Notes: generated by a model not told the origin, from the sequence alone. Counted from the stretch's first letter, positions 24,421 to 38,850 are shown. The stretch is DNA of 64,000 nt from Arcuatula senhousia (GCA_963971305.1 CAXARO010000951.1:1-64000), one strand, 5' to 3'. Numbers and translations: made by a program.

Positions 24421-25827
24421 TATACGTCAGTTGCTCATAGAAAAAATAAGAAGGGGTCTTTTCACATTTTAGAGGACTATTTCCGCCATTTTCACTGAGT
24501 CTTAAAGGATGTTATGTCATTTACATGTTTGTATGTCTGTCTGTCCGTCCGTCCGTATTTTCTGTGTGTATTTTTGTACTTTCGTTTTGTTTGTTTTTTA
24601 AATAACTTTTCATGTTTGTTTTTGTTTTTTTTACATGACAAACAATTTTTGAGGGGGGGGGGGCTATTTCATACATGTAAGTTATCGCGCATACATGTAA
24701 GTACAAAAATTGGGGGGGGGGGGCTTAAGTTTTTAGTTTATTTTCTTTGTTACTATATATAGCGACACTTTGTTATTTGTAGGTTTCTATGGTGTCGCGC
24801 GCGCTCTACGTCATTTTTGAATGACTTTACGACTTAGTTTTTAGATTTCTCAGTACAGCGGTAGACTTTGCAGGGTTCAGACCTATATTGATTTTCCATT
24901 CTCTCAACGTATACAGTTAGAATACATGAACGTCACGGATGAGCAAGTTTATAATTGGAATGTGCCTGTTATGACCCGGGAATCTTTTGACAATAATTTA
25001 CAACATTTGATGACAGGCAAAAGTAGTGACATAATTAGTTCATTTTGGATTATTTTAAATAGTTAAGGACGAATTTAGTGAAAACATTCAATTTTCGAAA
25101 CAGGAATAACGTTGAATAGTGAAATTTGGAGGAAATTCGTCAGGAATTTGTGTGTTTTACGGGACTGCAGAAAACTTTAATTTTGAAAAACTCATAAACC
25201 TGAGGACATTTTTGTAAACGGGGACTTTTAGTGCATACATTTGGCTAGGATATCAGCTAGTTTTGACAGCATTTTGGCACTTCCGGTGCATTTGACAAAA
25301 GTACAAAGAGGGGTCAAGTTACGTTTTTTGAAATTTCGAAAAATTAGAACAAAAATTTGTATAAAAAAAAATAAGTGGACCCGGCTGGAATGTTTGACAG
25401 ATTTCAGTCGGGCACATTTTTACGGAGAGGGGGCACCAAAAATTTCCGCACGGAAAAGTTTATTTTTGGCTAAATTAGCGATTTTTGAGTAAAAACCAGA
25501 AAGGTGCGTAACTTCAAAATGGGGCCAGGTACAGACTTTATTTTTAGCTACAACGCGAGAGCTCATTATTCTAAGCAACTGTGCAAAATTTCAGCTCGAT
25601 CGGTTGAAAAACTTGGTAGTTTATCTGCGCACAACATTTCATAAAAAAAAGCCCGCGGGGGCATATCTCGAAAACTATGCTAGGTACACACTTCCAGCGT
25701 GAGCTGTGCTTGTTTCTAATGTAGTGCTAGCAGTGTACCAAGTTTCAGGTCAATCCGTTCAGAAATGGTGAAACCATTATTTTTTTTAAGTCTCAGTGTT
25801 GTTAAAGAAGAATTAGAATAAAAATAT
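24421..25827 (+). repeat. Family A monomer A15
   Basis: 1407 bp, G-tracts 11 and 12. Followed by B4. Confidence 0.9.
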
Positions 25828-25836
25828 TAAAAAGTC

Positions 25837-25855
25837 ATTTGTTCAGAGAACAAAT
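25837..25855 (+). repeat. 5' palindrome of B4
   Basis: Same stem and AGA loop as B1. Confidence 0.85.
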
Positions 25856-27354
25856 GTGAGGTCTTTCCCTGCCTTATGTTTTTGTTATGGTATTTTATAC
25901 AAGTACTAAAGACATTTGGGTCACTTTGTTTATGACGAGATGTTGCCAATTATTTTGATATAGGCTCCAGAATGAAGATCAGGGGGCCTAGAGTCAGAAA
26001 AAGTATGGTTGCTAAGGACTTTTATGTCGGTTGCTATGGACTTAATGTCACTTCCGGTTGAAAAAAACTTACATCTAAACTCAGAAAGTAGTCTGGTTTA
26101 AGAATATGTATGGTTGCTATGGACTTTTCATTAAGGTTACCTTGTTGCTAGGGAACGACCTTGACCTATGACCTTTGACTTTGGACTCAAATTGTAGCTC
26201 TTTGCATTATGGTTCATTTAAGTATACATGTTTACTATACTATCTGTTATGGTTTTCAAGTTATTGGCTAAAAACGTGTCTCGCGAAACTTGTTTTGGCC
26301 GCCATTTTGGAACCGTTCAACCGAATCATGTACTGTTTGGGTTCAAATTGTAGGTAATTTAATCCTCTTTCAAATGAACCCTATGTTTCATTCACCATCT
26401 TTTATGGTTAAAAAGTTATAAACAAAAAATCATTTTAAAAATACGAATCAAGGGCGATAACTCAAAAACGACAAGTTTTACGCTTTCGCACCTGAAACAC
26501 TTTTTGTAGATTTCGACATGGCGAACATTTTTTCCATGTATTGTCCGCTTCAATTTTGTACGGTTTAAATGTTATTTCATAAAAACTGTTTACGGTGTCA
26601 GCCATTTTGAAAATGGCTGCCCGAAACCATTCGACTTTGGTCTTAAATTGAAGGGCCCATAATGACGGTCACAAAAAACCCATATGTTTACTATATTATC
26701 TCTGACGGTTTAAAAGTTATAAGCCAAAAACAGATAAGCCGAAACGCGTTAAGGGCCGTAAGTCGAAAACAGTTTGTCGTACAGTGTTCGACCCTTTATA
26801 TCAAATAAAGGTCTAAATGAGACGAGTATTTTTCCCATTACATGTCTGCTTCAATTTTGTATGGTTTTTTAGCTATACTGCAAACAAGGTGTACCATGAC
26901 CTCTGACCTTGAGATTTGACCTTTGACCTTGACATTTTTAGATGTAATATATGTCACTTGGGATGATTGGTGAAGGTCCCAAGTCTCTAGGACTAACCGT
27001 TTTGAAGAAAAAAAATTTGACGAGTCGCGACACTTTTCGAGTCAAAAACGCGTAACCAGGAAGTTAGTCGAAATTTTTTTTTTGGGGTGACGAATCATGA
27101 CCAGGAGTCAAGCAACATTTTCCTCACTTCAGATTTTTGATAAGGGTCATGGTTCTTGAGTTAATTTGCAAACAAGGTTTTCCGGTCTAGGGCAGATAAC
27201 TCCGTTACTAAAAATAGATCGGTTTCAAAGCATGGGTTTAGGCAAGTATTCGTATGACCAAATAATGGTACCAAGTATCGAAAAGATATGTCGCAACACT
27301 TTTCGTCAAATGATGGCAGAAAAGAAGAACAATAATAATCAGAAGAAATACAGT

Positions 27355-27387
27355 AAGGTCTTTCCTTCTGTGGAAGGGAAAGACCTT
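27355..27387 (+). repeat. 3' terminal hairpin of B4 (apex TTC-tgtg-GAA)
   Basis: Outer stem AAGGTCTTTCC/GGAAAGACCTT unchanged. The apex differs from B1, but its two sides changed together (TTC with GAA), so pairing is kept. Confidence 0.85.
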
Positions 27388-27399
27388 AATTAAAAAGTC

Positions 27400-27418
27400 A
27401 TTTGTTCAGAGAACAAAT
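27400..27418 (+). repeat. 5' palindrome of B5
   Basis: Same stem and AGA loop as B1. Confidence 0.85.
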
Positions 27419-28935
27419 GTGAGGTCTTTCCCATGTTCTTGTAAGTTTTATGATAACCGTTATGTTTGGTTAGGCTATTTGAGTCTGATTTTGACAATAG
27501 TATTAAACTATTAGTTGCGAAAAATGTTCTAGAGTAAAGAGCAGTGAGTCTGAAGTCAGAAAAAGTATGGTTGCTAAGGACTTTAATGACGGTTGCTATG
27601 GACTAGGGGATACTTCCGATTGAAAAAACTTAACCCTAAACTCAAAAAGTAGTCTTGTTTAAGACTATGTATGGTTGCTATTGACTTTTTATTAAGGCTA
27701 CCTTGTTGCTAGGGAATGACCTTGACCAATGACCTTTGACCTTGGACTCAAATTGTAGCTCTTTGCATTCTGATTCATTTAAGTATACATGTTTACTATA
27801 CTATCTGTTATGGTTTTCAAGTTATAGGCAAAAAACGTGTTTCGCGAAACTTGTTTTGGCCGCCATTTTGAAACCGGTCAACCGAATCATACACTGTTTG
27901 TACTCGAATTGTAGGTCTTTTAATTCTCTATCAAATGAACCCATGTTTCATTCATCATCTTTTATGGTTTAAAAGTTATAAACAAAAAATCATTTTAAAA
28001 ATAAGAATCAAGGGCGATAACTCAAAAACGACAAGTTTTTTGGTTTCGCACCTGAAACACTTTTTGTAGATTTTGACATGACGAACATTTTTCCCATGTA
28101 TTGTCCGCTTCAAATTTGTACGGTTTAAGTGTTATTTCATAAAAACTGTTTACGGTGTCAGCCATTTTGAAAATGGCTGCCCGTAACCATTCGACTTTGG
28201 TCTTAAATTGAAGGGCCCATAATGACGGTCACAAAAAACCCATATGTTTACTATATTATCTCTGACGGTTTAAAAGTTATAAGCCAAAAACGGATAAACC
28301 GAAACGGGTTAAGGGCCATAACTCGAAAACGGTTTGTCGTACAGTGTTCGACACTTTATATCAAATAAAGGTCCAAATGAGACGAGTATTTTCCCCATTA
28401 CATGTCTGCTTCAATTTTGTATGGTTTTTGAGCTATACTGCAAACAAGGTGTACCATGACCTCTGACCTTGAAATTTGACCTTTGACCTTGACATTTTTA
28501 GATGTAACATATGTCACTTAGGATGATTGGTGAAGGTCCCAAGTCTCTAGGACTAACCGTTTTGAAGAAAAAAAAAATGACGTGTCGCGACACTTTTCGT
28601 GTCAAAAACGCGTAACCAGGAAAATGATCGAAAAAAAAAATTTTGCGTGACGAAACATGACCAGGAGTCTAGCAACATTTTCCCCACTTCAGATTTTTGA
28701 TAACGATTACGGTTTTTGAGTAAATCTGCAAACAAGGTTTTTGGGTTCCGGGCAGATAACTCCGTTACTAAAAATAGATCGGTTTCAAAGCATGGGTTAA
28801 GGCGAGTCAGGGTATGACCGAATAATGGTATTAAGTTTCGTAAAGTTATGTCGCGACACTTTTTGTCAATTGACCGCGGAAAAGAAGAAGAAAAATAATA
28901 ATAATAATAATAATAATAACCATAAGAAATACAGT

Positions 28936-28968
28936 AAGGTCTTTCCTTCTGTGGAAGGGAAAGACCTT
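28936..28968 (+). repeat. 3' terminal hairpin of B5
   Basis: TTC-tgtg-GAA apex, identical to B4. Confidence 0.85.
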
Positions 28969-28971
28969 AAT

Positions 28972-30378
28972 TATACGTCAGTTGCTCATAGAAAAAATAA
29001 GAAGGGGTCTTTTCACATTTTAGAGGACTATTTCCGCCATTTTCACTGAGTCTTAAAGGATGTTATGTCATTTACATGTTTGTATGTCTGTCTGTCCGTC
29101 CGTCCGTATTTTCTGTGTGTATTTTTGTACTTTCGTTTTGTTTGTTTTTTAAATAACTTTTCATGTTTGTTTTTGTTTTTTTTACATGACAAACAATTTT
29201 TGAGGGGGGGGGGGCTATTTCATACATGTAAGTTATCGCGCATACATGTAAGTACAAAAATTGGGGGGGGGGGGCTTAAGTTTTTAGTTTATTTTCTTTG
29301 TTACTATATATAGCGACACTTTGTTATTTGTAGGTTTCTATGGTGTCGCGCGCGCTCTACGTCATTTTTGAATGACTTTACGACTTAGTTTTTAGATTTC
29401 TCAGTACAGCGGTAGACTTTGCAGGGTTCAGACCTATATTGATTTTCCATTCTCTCAACGTATACAGTTAGAATACATGAACGTCACGGATGAGCAAGTT
29501 TATAATTGGAATGTGCCTGTTATGACCCGGGAATCTTTTGACAATAATTTACAACATTTGATGACAGGCAAAAGTAGTGACATAATTAGTTCATTTTGGA
29601 TTATTTTAAATAGTTAAGGACGAATTTAGTGAAAACATTCAATTTTCGAAACAGGAATAACGTTGAATAGTGAAATTTGGAGGAAATTCGTCAGGAATTT
29701 GTGTGTTTTACGGGACTGCAGAAAACTTTAATTTTGAAAAACTCATAAACCTGAGGACATTTTTGTAAACGGGGACTTTTAGTGCATACATTTGGCTAGG
29801 ATATCAGCTAGTTTTGACAGCATTTTGGCACTTCCGGTGCATTTGACAAAAGTACAAAGAGGGGTCAAGTTACGTTTTTTGAAATTTCGAAAAATTAGAA
29901 CAAAAATTTGTATAAAAAAAAATAAGTGGACCCGGCTGGAATGTTTGACAGATTTCAGTCGGGCACATTTTTACGGAGAGGGGGCACCAAAAATTTCCGC
30001 ACGGAAAAGTTTATTTTTGGCTAAATTAGCGATTTTTGAGTAAAAACCAGAAAGGTGCGTAACTTCAAAATGGGGCCAGGTACAGACTTTATTTTTAGCT
30101 ACAACGCGAGAGCTCATTATTCTAAGCAACTGTGCAAAATTTCAGCTCGATCGGTTGAAAAACTTGGTAGTTTATCTGCGCACAACATTTCATAAAAAAA
30201 AGCCCGCGGGGGCATATCTCGAAAACTATGCTAGGTACACACTTCCAGCGTGAGCTGTGCTTGTTTCTAATGTAGTGCTAGCAGTGTACCAAGTTTCAGG
30301 TCAATCCGTTCAGAAATGGTGAAACCATTATTTTTTTTAAGTCTCAGTGTTGTTAAAGAAGAATTAGAATAAAAATAT
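28972..30378 (+). repeat. Family A monomer A16
   Basis: 1407 bp, G-tracts 11 and 12. Confidence 0.9.
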
Positions 30379-31784
30379 TATACGTCAGTTGCTCATAGAA
30401 AAAATAAGAAGGGGTCTTTTCACATTTTAGAGGACTATTTCCGCCATTTTCACTGAGTCTTAAAGGATGTTATGTCATTTACATGTTTGTATGTCTGTCT
30501 GTCCGTCCGTCCGTATTTTCTGTGTGTATTTTTGTACTTTCGTTTTGTTTGTTTTTTAAATAACTTTTCATGTTTGTTTTTGTTTTTTTTACATGACAAA
30601 CAATTTTTGAGGGGGGGGGGGCTATTTCATACATGTAAGTTATCGCGCATACATGTAAGTACAAAAATTGGGGGGGGGGGCTTAAGTTTTTAGTTTATTT
30701 TCTTTGTTACTATATATAGCGACACTTTGTTATTTGTAGGTTTCTATGGTGTCGCGCGCGCTCTACGTCATTTTTGAATGACTTTACGACTTAGTTTTTA
30801 GATTTCTCAGTACAGCGGTAGACTTTGCAGGGTTCAGACCTATATTGATTTTCCATTCTCTCAACGTATACAGTTAGAATACATGAACGTCACGGATGAG
30901 CAAGTTTATAATTGGAATGTGCCTGTTATGACCCGGGAATCTTTTGACAATAATTTACAACATTTGATGACAGGCAAAAGTAGTGACATAATTAGTTCAT
31001 TTTGGATTATTTTAAATAGTTAAGGACGAATTTAGTGAAAACATTCAATTTTCGAAACAGGAATAACGTTGAATAGTGAAATTTGGAGGAAATTCGTCAG
31101 GAATTTGTGTGTTTTACGGGACTGCAGAAAACTTTAATTTTGAAAAACTCATAAACCTGAGGACATTTTTGTAAACGGGGACTTTTAGTGCATACATTTG
31201 GCTAGGATATCAGCTAGTTTTGACAGCATTTTGGCACTTCCGGTGCATTTGACAAAAGTACAAAGAGGGGTCAAGTTACGTTTTTTGAAATTTCGAAAAA
31301 TTAGAACAAAAATTTGTATAAAAAAAAATAAGTGGACCCGGCTGGAATGTTTGACAGATTTCAGTCGGGCACATTTTTACGGAGAGGGGGCACCAAAAAT
31401 TTCCGCACGGAAAAGTTTATTTTTGGCTAAATTAGCGATTTTTGAGTAAAAACCAGAAAGGTGCGTAACTTCAAAATGGGGCCAGGTACAGACTTTATTT
31501 TTAGCTACAACGCGAGAGCTCATTATTCTAAGCAACTGTGCAAAATTTCAGCTCGATCGGTTGAAAAACTTGGTAGTTTATCTGCGCACAACATTTCATA
31601 AAAAAAAGCCCGCGGGGGCATATCTCGAAAACTATGCTAGGTACACACTTCCAGCGTGAGCTGTGCTTGTTTCTAATGTAGTGCTAGCAGTGTACCAAGT
31701 TTCAGGTCAATCCGTTCAGAAATGGTGAAACCATTATTTTTTTTAAGTCTCAGTGTTGTTAAAGAAGAATTAGAATAAAAATAT
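30379..31784 (+). repeat. Family A monomer A17
   Basis: 1406 bp, G-tracts 11 and 11. Confidence 0.9.
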
Positions 31785-33191
31785 TATACGTCAGTTGCTC
31801 ATAGAAAAAATAAGAAGGGGTCTTTTCACATTTTAGAGGACTATTTCCGCCATTTTCACTGAGTCTTAAAGGATGTTATGTCATTTACATGTTTGTATGT
31901 CTGTCTGTCCGTCCGTCCGTATTTTCTGTGTGTATTTTTGTACTTTCGTTTTGTTTGTTTTTTAAATAACTTTTCATGTTTGTTTTTGTTTTTTTTACAT
32001 GACAAACAATTTTTGAGGGGGGGGGGGCTATTTCATACATGTAAGTTATCGCGCATACATGTAAGTACAAAAATTGGGGGGGGGGGGCTTAAGTTTTTAG
32101 TTTATTTTCTTTGTTACTATATATAGCGACACTTTGTTATTTGTAGGTTTCTATGGTGTCGCGCGCGCTCTACGTCATTTTTGAATGACTTTACGACTTA
32201 GTTTTTAGATTTCTCAGTACAGCGGTAGACTTTGCAGGGTTCAGACCTATATTGATTTTCCATTCTCTCAACGTATACAGTTAGAATACATGAACGTCAC
32301 GGATGAGCAAGTTTATAATTGGAATGTGCCTGTTATGACCCGGGAATCTTTTGACAATAATTTACAACATTTGATGACAGGCAAAAGTAGTGACATAATT
32401 AGTTCATTTTGGATTATTTTAAATAGTTAAGGACGAATTTAGTGAAAACATTCAATTTTCGAAACAGGAATAACGTTGAATAGTGAAATTTGGAGGAAAT
32501 TCGTCAGGAATTTGTGTGTTTTACGGGACTGCAGAAAACTTTAATTTTGAAAAACTCATAAACCTGAGGACATTTTTGTAAACGGGGACTTTTAGTGCAT
32601 ACATTTGGCTAGGATATCAGCTAGTTTTGACAGCATTTTGGCACTTCCGGTGCATTTGACAAAAGTACAAAGAGGGGTCAAGTTACGTTTTTTGAAATTT
32701 CGAAAAATTAGAACAAAAATTTGTATAAAAAAAAATAAGTGGACCCGGCTGGAATGTTTGACAGATTTCAGTCGGGCACATTTTTACGGAGAGGGGGCAC
32801 CAAAAATTTCCGCACGGAAAAGTTTATTTTTGGCTAAATTAGCGATTTTTGAGTAAAAACCAGAAAGGTGCGTAACTTCAAAATGGGGCCAGGTACAGAC
32901 TTTATTTTTAGCTACAACGCGAGAGCTCATTATTCTAAGCAACTGTGCAAAATTTCAGCTCGATCGGTTGAAAAACTTGGTAGTTTATCTGCGCACAACA
33001 TTTCATAAAAAAAAGCCCGCGGGGGCATATCTCGAAAACTATGCTAGGTACACACTTCCAGCGTGAGCTGTGCTTGTTTCTAATGTAGTGCTAGCAGTGT
33101 ACCAAGTTTCAGGTCAATCCGTTCAGAAATGGTGAAACCATTATTTTTTTTAAGTCTCAGTGTTGTTAAAGAAGAATTAGAATAAAAATAT
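31785..33191 (+). repeat. Family A monomer A18
   Basis: 1407 bp, G-tracts 11 and 12. Confidence 0.9.
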
Positions 33192-34597
33192 TATACGTCA
33201 GTTGCTCATAGAAAAAATAAGAAGGGGTCTTTTCACATTTTAGAGGACTATTTCCGCCATTTTCACTGAGTCTTAAAGGATGTTATGTCATTTACATGTT
33301 TGTATGTCTGTCTGTCCGTCCGTCCGTATTTTCTGTGTGTATTTTTGTACTTTCGTTTTGTTTGTTTTTTAAATAACTTTTCATGTTTGTTTTTGTTTTT
33401 TTTACATGACAAACAATTTTTGAGGGGGGGGGGGCTATTTCATACATGTAAGTTATCGCGCATACATGTAAGTACAAAAATTGGGGGGGGGGGCTTAAGT
33501 TTTTAGTTTATTTTCTTTGTTACTATATATAGCGACACTTTGTTATTTGTAGGTTTCTATGGTGTCGCGCGCGCTCTACGTCATTTTTGAATGACTTTAC
33601 GACTTAGTTTTTAGATTTCTCAGTACAGCGGTAGACTTTGCAGGGTTCAGACCTATATTGATTTTCCATTCTCTCAACGTATACAGTTAGAATACATGAA
33701 CGTCACGGATGAGCAAGTTTATAATTGGAATGTGCCTGTTATGACCCGGGAATCTTTTGACAATAATTTACAACATTTGATGACAGGCAAAAGTAGTGAC
33801 ATAATTAGTTCATTTTGGATTATTTTAAATAGTTAAGGACGAATTTAGTGAAAACATTCAATTTTCGAAACAGGAATAACGTTGAATAGTGAAATTTGGA
33901 GGAAATTCGTCAGGAATTTGTGTGTTTTACGGGACTGCAGAAAACTTTAATTTTGAAAAACTCATAAACCTGAGGACATTTTTGTAAACGGGGACTTTTA
34001 GTGCATACATTTGGCTAGGATATCAGCTAGTTTTGACAGCATTTTGGCACTTCCGGTGCATTTGACAAAAGTACAAAGAGGGGTCAAGTTACGTTTTTTG
34101 AAATTTCGAAAAATTAGAACAAAAATTTGTATAAAAAAAAATAAGTGGACCCGGCTGGAATGTTTGACAGATTTCAGTCGGGCACATTTTTACGGAGAGG
34201 GGGCACCAAAAATTTCCGCACGGAAAAGTTTATTTTTGGCTAAATTAGCGATTTTTGAGTAAAAACCAGAAAGGTGCGTAACTTCAAAATGGGGCCAGGT
34301 ACAGACTTTATTTTTAGCTACAACGCGAGAGCTCATTATTCTAAGCAACTGTGCAAAATTTCAGCTCGATCGGTTGAAAAACTTGGTAGTTTATCTGCGC
34401 ACAACATTTCATAAAAAAAAGCCCGCGGGGGCATATCTCGAAAACTATGCTAGGTACACACTTCCAGCGTGAGCTGTGCTTGTTTCTAATGTAGTGCTAG
34501 CAGTGTACCAAGTTTCAGGTCAATCCGTTCAGAAATGGTGAAACCATTATTTTTTTTAAGTCTCAGTGTTGTTAAAGAAGAATTAGAATAAAAATAT
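33192..34597 (+). repeat. Family A monomer A19
   Basis: 1406 bp, G-tracts 11 and 11. A16-A19 alternate 11/12 and 11/11, which may reflect duplication of a dimer. Confidence 0.9.
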
Positions 34598-36007
34598 TAT
34601 ACGTCAGTTGCTCATAGAAAAAATAAGAAGGGGTCTTTTCACATTTTAGAGGACTATTTCCGCCATTTTCACTGAGTCTTAAAGGATGTTATGTCATTTA
34701 CATGTTTGTATGTCTGTCTGTCCGTCCGTCCGTATTTTCTGTGTGTATTTTTGTACTTTCGTTTTGTTTGTTTTTTAAATAACTTTTCATGTTTGTTTTT
34801 GTTTTTTTTACATGACAAACAATTTTTGAGGGGGGGGGGGGCTATTTCATACATGTAAGTTATCGCGCATACATGTAAGTACAAAAATTGGGGGGGGGGG
34901 GGGCTTAAGTTTTTAGTTTATTTTCTTTGTTACTATATATAGCGACACTTTGTTATTTGTAGGTTTCTATGGTGTCGCGCGCGCTCTACGTCATTTTTGA
35001 ATGACTTTACGACTTAGTTTTTAGATTTCTCAGTACAGCGGTAGACTTTGCAGGGTTCAGACCTATATTGATTTTCCATTCTCTCAACGTATACAGTTAG
35101 AATACATGAACGTCACGGATGAGCAAGTTTATAATTGGAATGTGCCTGTTATGACCCGGGAATCTTTTGACAATAATTTACAACATTTGATGACAGGCAA
35201 AAGTAGTGACATAATTAGTTCATTTTGGATTATTTTAAATAGTTAAGGACGAATTTAGTGAAAACATTCAATTTTCGAAACAGGAATAACGTTGAATAGT
35301 GAAATTTGGAGGAAATTCGTCAGGAATTTGTGTGTTTTACGGGACTGCAGAAAACTTTAATTTTGAAAAACTCATAAACCTGAGGACATTTTTGTAAACG
35401 GGGACTTTTAGTGCATACATTTGGCTAGGATATCAGCTAGTTTTGACAGCATTTTGGCACTTCCGGTGCATTTGACAAAAGTACAAAGAGGGGTCAAGTT
35501 ACGTTTTTTGAAATTTCGAAAAATTAGAACAAAAATTTGTATAAAAAAAAATAAGTGGACCCGGCTGGAATGTTTGACAGATTTCAGTCGGGCACATTTT
35601 TACGGAGAGGGGGCACCAAAAATTTCCGCACGGAAAAGTTTATTTTTGGCTAAATTAGCGATTTTTGAGTAAAAACCAGAAAGGTGCGTAACTTCAAAAT
35701 GGGGCCAGGTACAGACTTTATTTTTAGCTACAACGCGAGAGCTCATTATTCTAAGCAACTGTGCAAAATTTCAGCTCGATCGGTTGAAAAACTTGGTAGT
35801 TTATCTGCGCACAACATTTCATAAAAAAAAGCCCGCGGGGGCATATCTCGAAAACTATGCTAGGTACACACTTCCAGCGTGAGCTGTGCTTGTTTCTAAT
35901 GTAGTGCTAGCAGTGTACCAAGTTTCAGGTCAATCCGTTCAGAAATGGTGAAACCATTATTTTTTTTAAGTCTCAGTGTTGTTAAAGAAGAATTAGAATA
36001 AAAATAT
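34598..36007 (+). repeat. Family A monomer A20
   Basis: 1410 bp, G-tracts 12 and 14. Confidence 0.9.
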
Positions 36008-37418
36008 TATACGTCAGTTGCTCATAGAAAAAATAAGAAGGGGTCTTTTCACATTTTAGAGGACTATTTCCGCCATTTTCACTGAGTCTTAAAGGATGTT
36101 ATGTCATTTACATGTTTGTATGTCTGTCTGTCCGTCCGTCCGTATTTTCTGTGTGTATTTTTGTACTTTCGTTTTGTTTGTTTTTTAAATAACTTTTCAT
36201 GTTTGTTTTTGTTTTTTTTACATGACAAACAATTTTTGAGGGGGGGGGGGGCTATTTCATACATGTAAGTTATCGCGCATACATGTAAGTACAAAAATTG
36301 GGGGGGGGGGGGGGCTTAAGTTTTTAGTTTATTTTCTTTGTTACTATATATAGCGACACTTTGTTATTTGTAGGTTTCTATGGTGTCGCGCGCGCTCTAC
36401 GTCATTTTTGAATGACTTTACGACTTAGTTTTTAGATTTCTCAGTACAGCGGTAGACTTTGCAGGGTTCAGACCTATATTGATTTTCCATTCTCTCAACG
36501 TATACAGTTAGAATACATGAACGTCACGGATGAGCAAGTTTATAATTGGAATGTGCCTGTTATGACCCGGGAATCTTTTGACAATAATTTACAACATTTG
36601 ATGACAGGCAAAAGTAGTGACATAATTAGTTCATTTTGGATTATTTTAAATAGTTAAGGACGAATTTAGTGAAAACATTCAATTTTCGAAACAGGAATAA
36701 CGTTGAATAGTGAAATTTGGAGGAAATTCGTCAGGAATTTGTGTGTTTTACGGGACTGCAGAAAACTTTAATTTTGAAAAACTCATAAACCTGAGGACAT
36801 TTTTGTAAACGGGGACTTTTAGTGCATACATTTGGCTAGGATATCAGCTAGTTTTGACAGCATTTTGGCACTTCCGGTGCATTTGACAAAAGTACAAAGA
36901 GGGGTCAAGTTACGTTTTTTGAAATTTCGAAAAATTAGAACAAAAATTTGTATAAAAAAAAATAAGTGGACCCGGCTGGAATGTTTGACAGATTTCAGTC
37001 GGGCACATTTTTACGGAGAGGGGGCACCAAAAATTTCCGCACGGAAAAGTTTATTTTTGGCTAAATTAGCGATTTTTGAGTAAAAACCAGAAAGGTGCGT
37101 AACTTCAAAATGGGGCCAGGTACAGACTTTATTTTTAGCTACAACGCGAGAGCTCATTATTCTAAGCAACTGTGCAAAATTTCAGCTCGATCGGTTGAAA
37201 AACTTGGTAGTTTATCTGCGCACAACATTTCATAAAAAAAAGCCCGCGGGGGCATATCTCGAAAACTATGCTAGGTACACACTTCCAGCGTGAGCTGTGC
37301 TTGTTTCTAATGTAGTGCTAGCAGTGTACCAAGTTTCAGGTCAATCCGTTCAGAAATGGTGAAACCATTATTTTTTTTAAGTCTCAGTGTTGTTAAAGAA
37401 GAATTAGAATAAAAATAT
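36008..37418 (+). repeat. Family A monomer A21
   Basis: 1411 bp, G-tracts 12 and 15, the longest tract total among the canonical copies. Confidence 0.9.
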
Positions 37419-38822
37419 TATACGTCAGTTGCTCATAGAAAAAATAAGAAGGGGTCTTTTCACATTTTAGAGGACTATTTCCGCCATTTTCACTGAGTCT
37501 TAAAGGATGTTATGTCATTTACATGTTTGTATGTCTGTCTGTCCGTCCGTCCGTATTTTCTGTGTGTATTTTTGTACTTTCGTTTTGTTTGTTTTTTAAA
37601 TAACTTTTCATGTTTGTTTTTGTTTTTTTTACATGACAAACAATTTTTGAGGGGGGGGGGGCTATTTCATACATGTAAGTTATCGCGCATACATGTAAGT
37701 ACAAAAATTGGGGGGGGGGGGCTTAAGTTTTTAGTTTATTTTCTTTGTTACTATATATAGCGACACTTTGTTATTTGTAGGTTTCTATGGTGTCGCGCGC
37801 GCTCTACGTCATTTTTGAATGACTTTACGACTTAGTTTTTAGATTTCTCAGTACAGCGGTAGACTTTGCAGGGTTCAGACCTATATTGATTTTCCATTCT
37901 CTCAACGTATACAGTTAGAATACATGAACGTCACGGATGAGCAAGTTTATAATTGGAATGTGCCTGTTATGACCCGGGAATCTTTTGACAATAATTTACA
38001 ACATTTGATGACAGGCAAAAGTAGTGACATAATTAGTTCATTTTGGATTATTTTAAATAGTTAAGGACGAATTTAGTGAAAACATTCAATTTTCGAAACA
38101 GGAATAACGTTGAATAGTGAAATTTGGAGGAAATTCGTCAGGAATTTGTGTGTTTTACGGGACTGCAGAAAACTTTAATTTTGAAAAACTCATAAACCTG
38201 AGGACATTTTTGTAAACGGGGACTTTTAGTGCATACATTTGGCTAGGATATCAGCTAGTTTTGACAGCATTTTGGCACTTCCGGTGCATTTGACAAAAGT
38301 ACAAAGAGGGGTCAAGTTACGTTTTTTGAAATTTCGAAAAATTAGAACAAAAATTTGTATAAAAAAAAATAAGTGGACCCGGCTGGAATGTTTGACAGAT
38401 TTCAGTCGGGCACATTTTTACGGAGAGGGGGCACCAAAAATTTCCGCACGGAAAAGTTTATTTTTGGCTAAATTAGCGATTTTTGAGTAAAAACCAGAAA
38501 GGTGCGTAACTTCAAAATGGGGCCAGGTACAGACTTTATTTTTAGCTACAACGCGAGAGCTCATTATTCTAAGCAACTGTGCAAAATTTCAGCTCGATCG
38601 GTTGAAAAACTTGGTAGTTTATCTGCGCACAACATTTCATAAAAAAAAGCCCGCGGGGGCATATCTCGAAAACTATGCTAGGTACACACTTCCAGCGTGA
38701 GCTCTTGTTTCTAATGTAGTGCTAGCAGTGTACCAAGTTTCAGGTCAATCCGTTCAGAAATGGTGAAACCATTATTTTTTTTAAGTCTCAGTGTTGTTAA
38801 AGAAGAATTAGAATAAAAATAT
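37419..38822 (+). repeat. Family A monomer A22
   Basis: 1404 bp, G-tracts 11 and 12. It is 3 bp shorter than predicted because of a 3-bp deletion near 38704 (GTGAGCTCTTG instead of GTGAGCTGTGCTTG). Followed by B6. Confidence 0.9.
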
Positions 38823-38831
38823 TAAAAAGTC

Positions 38832-38850
38832 ATTTGTTCAGAGAACAAAT
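38832..38850 (+). repeat. 5' palindrome of B6
   Basis: Same stem and AGA loop as B1. Confidence 0.85.

Larger units (their letters stand above)
25828..27390 (+). mobile_element. Family B element B4, 5' subtype beta
   Basis: 1563 bp. After the shared head (palindrome 25837-25855, AGGTCTTTCCC 25859-25869) the next 130 bp or so are the beta version (CTGCCTTATGTTTTTGTTAT, later TTGCCAATTATT), unrelated by eye to the alpha version of B1. It rejoins the alpha sequence at GTCAGAAAAAGTATGGTTGC near 26000. The 3' hairpin (27355-27387) has the TTC/GAA apex. Directly abuts B5 with no A between. Confidence 0.7.
27391..28971 (+). mobile_element. Family B element B5, 5' subtype alpha
   Basis: 1581 bp, the longest B, partly through an (AAT)8 run (28894-28917). 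The junction with B4 is GACCTTAAT|TAAAAAGTC, the only direct B-B junction in the window. Alpha 5' segment but a B4-type 3' hairpin apex (28936-28968). 5' palindrome 27400-27418, subterminal repeat 27422-27432, TGACCT clusters 27717-27744 and 28457-28493. Confidence 0.7.
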
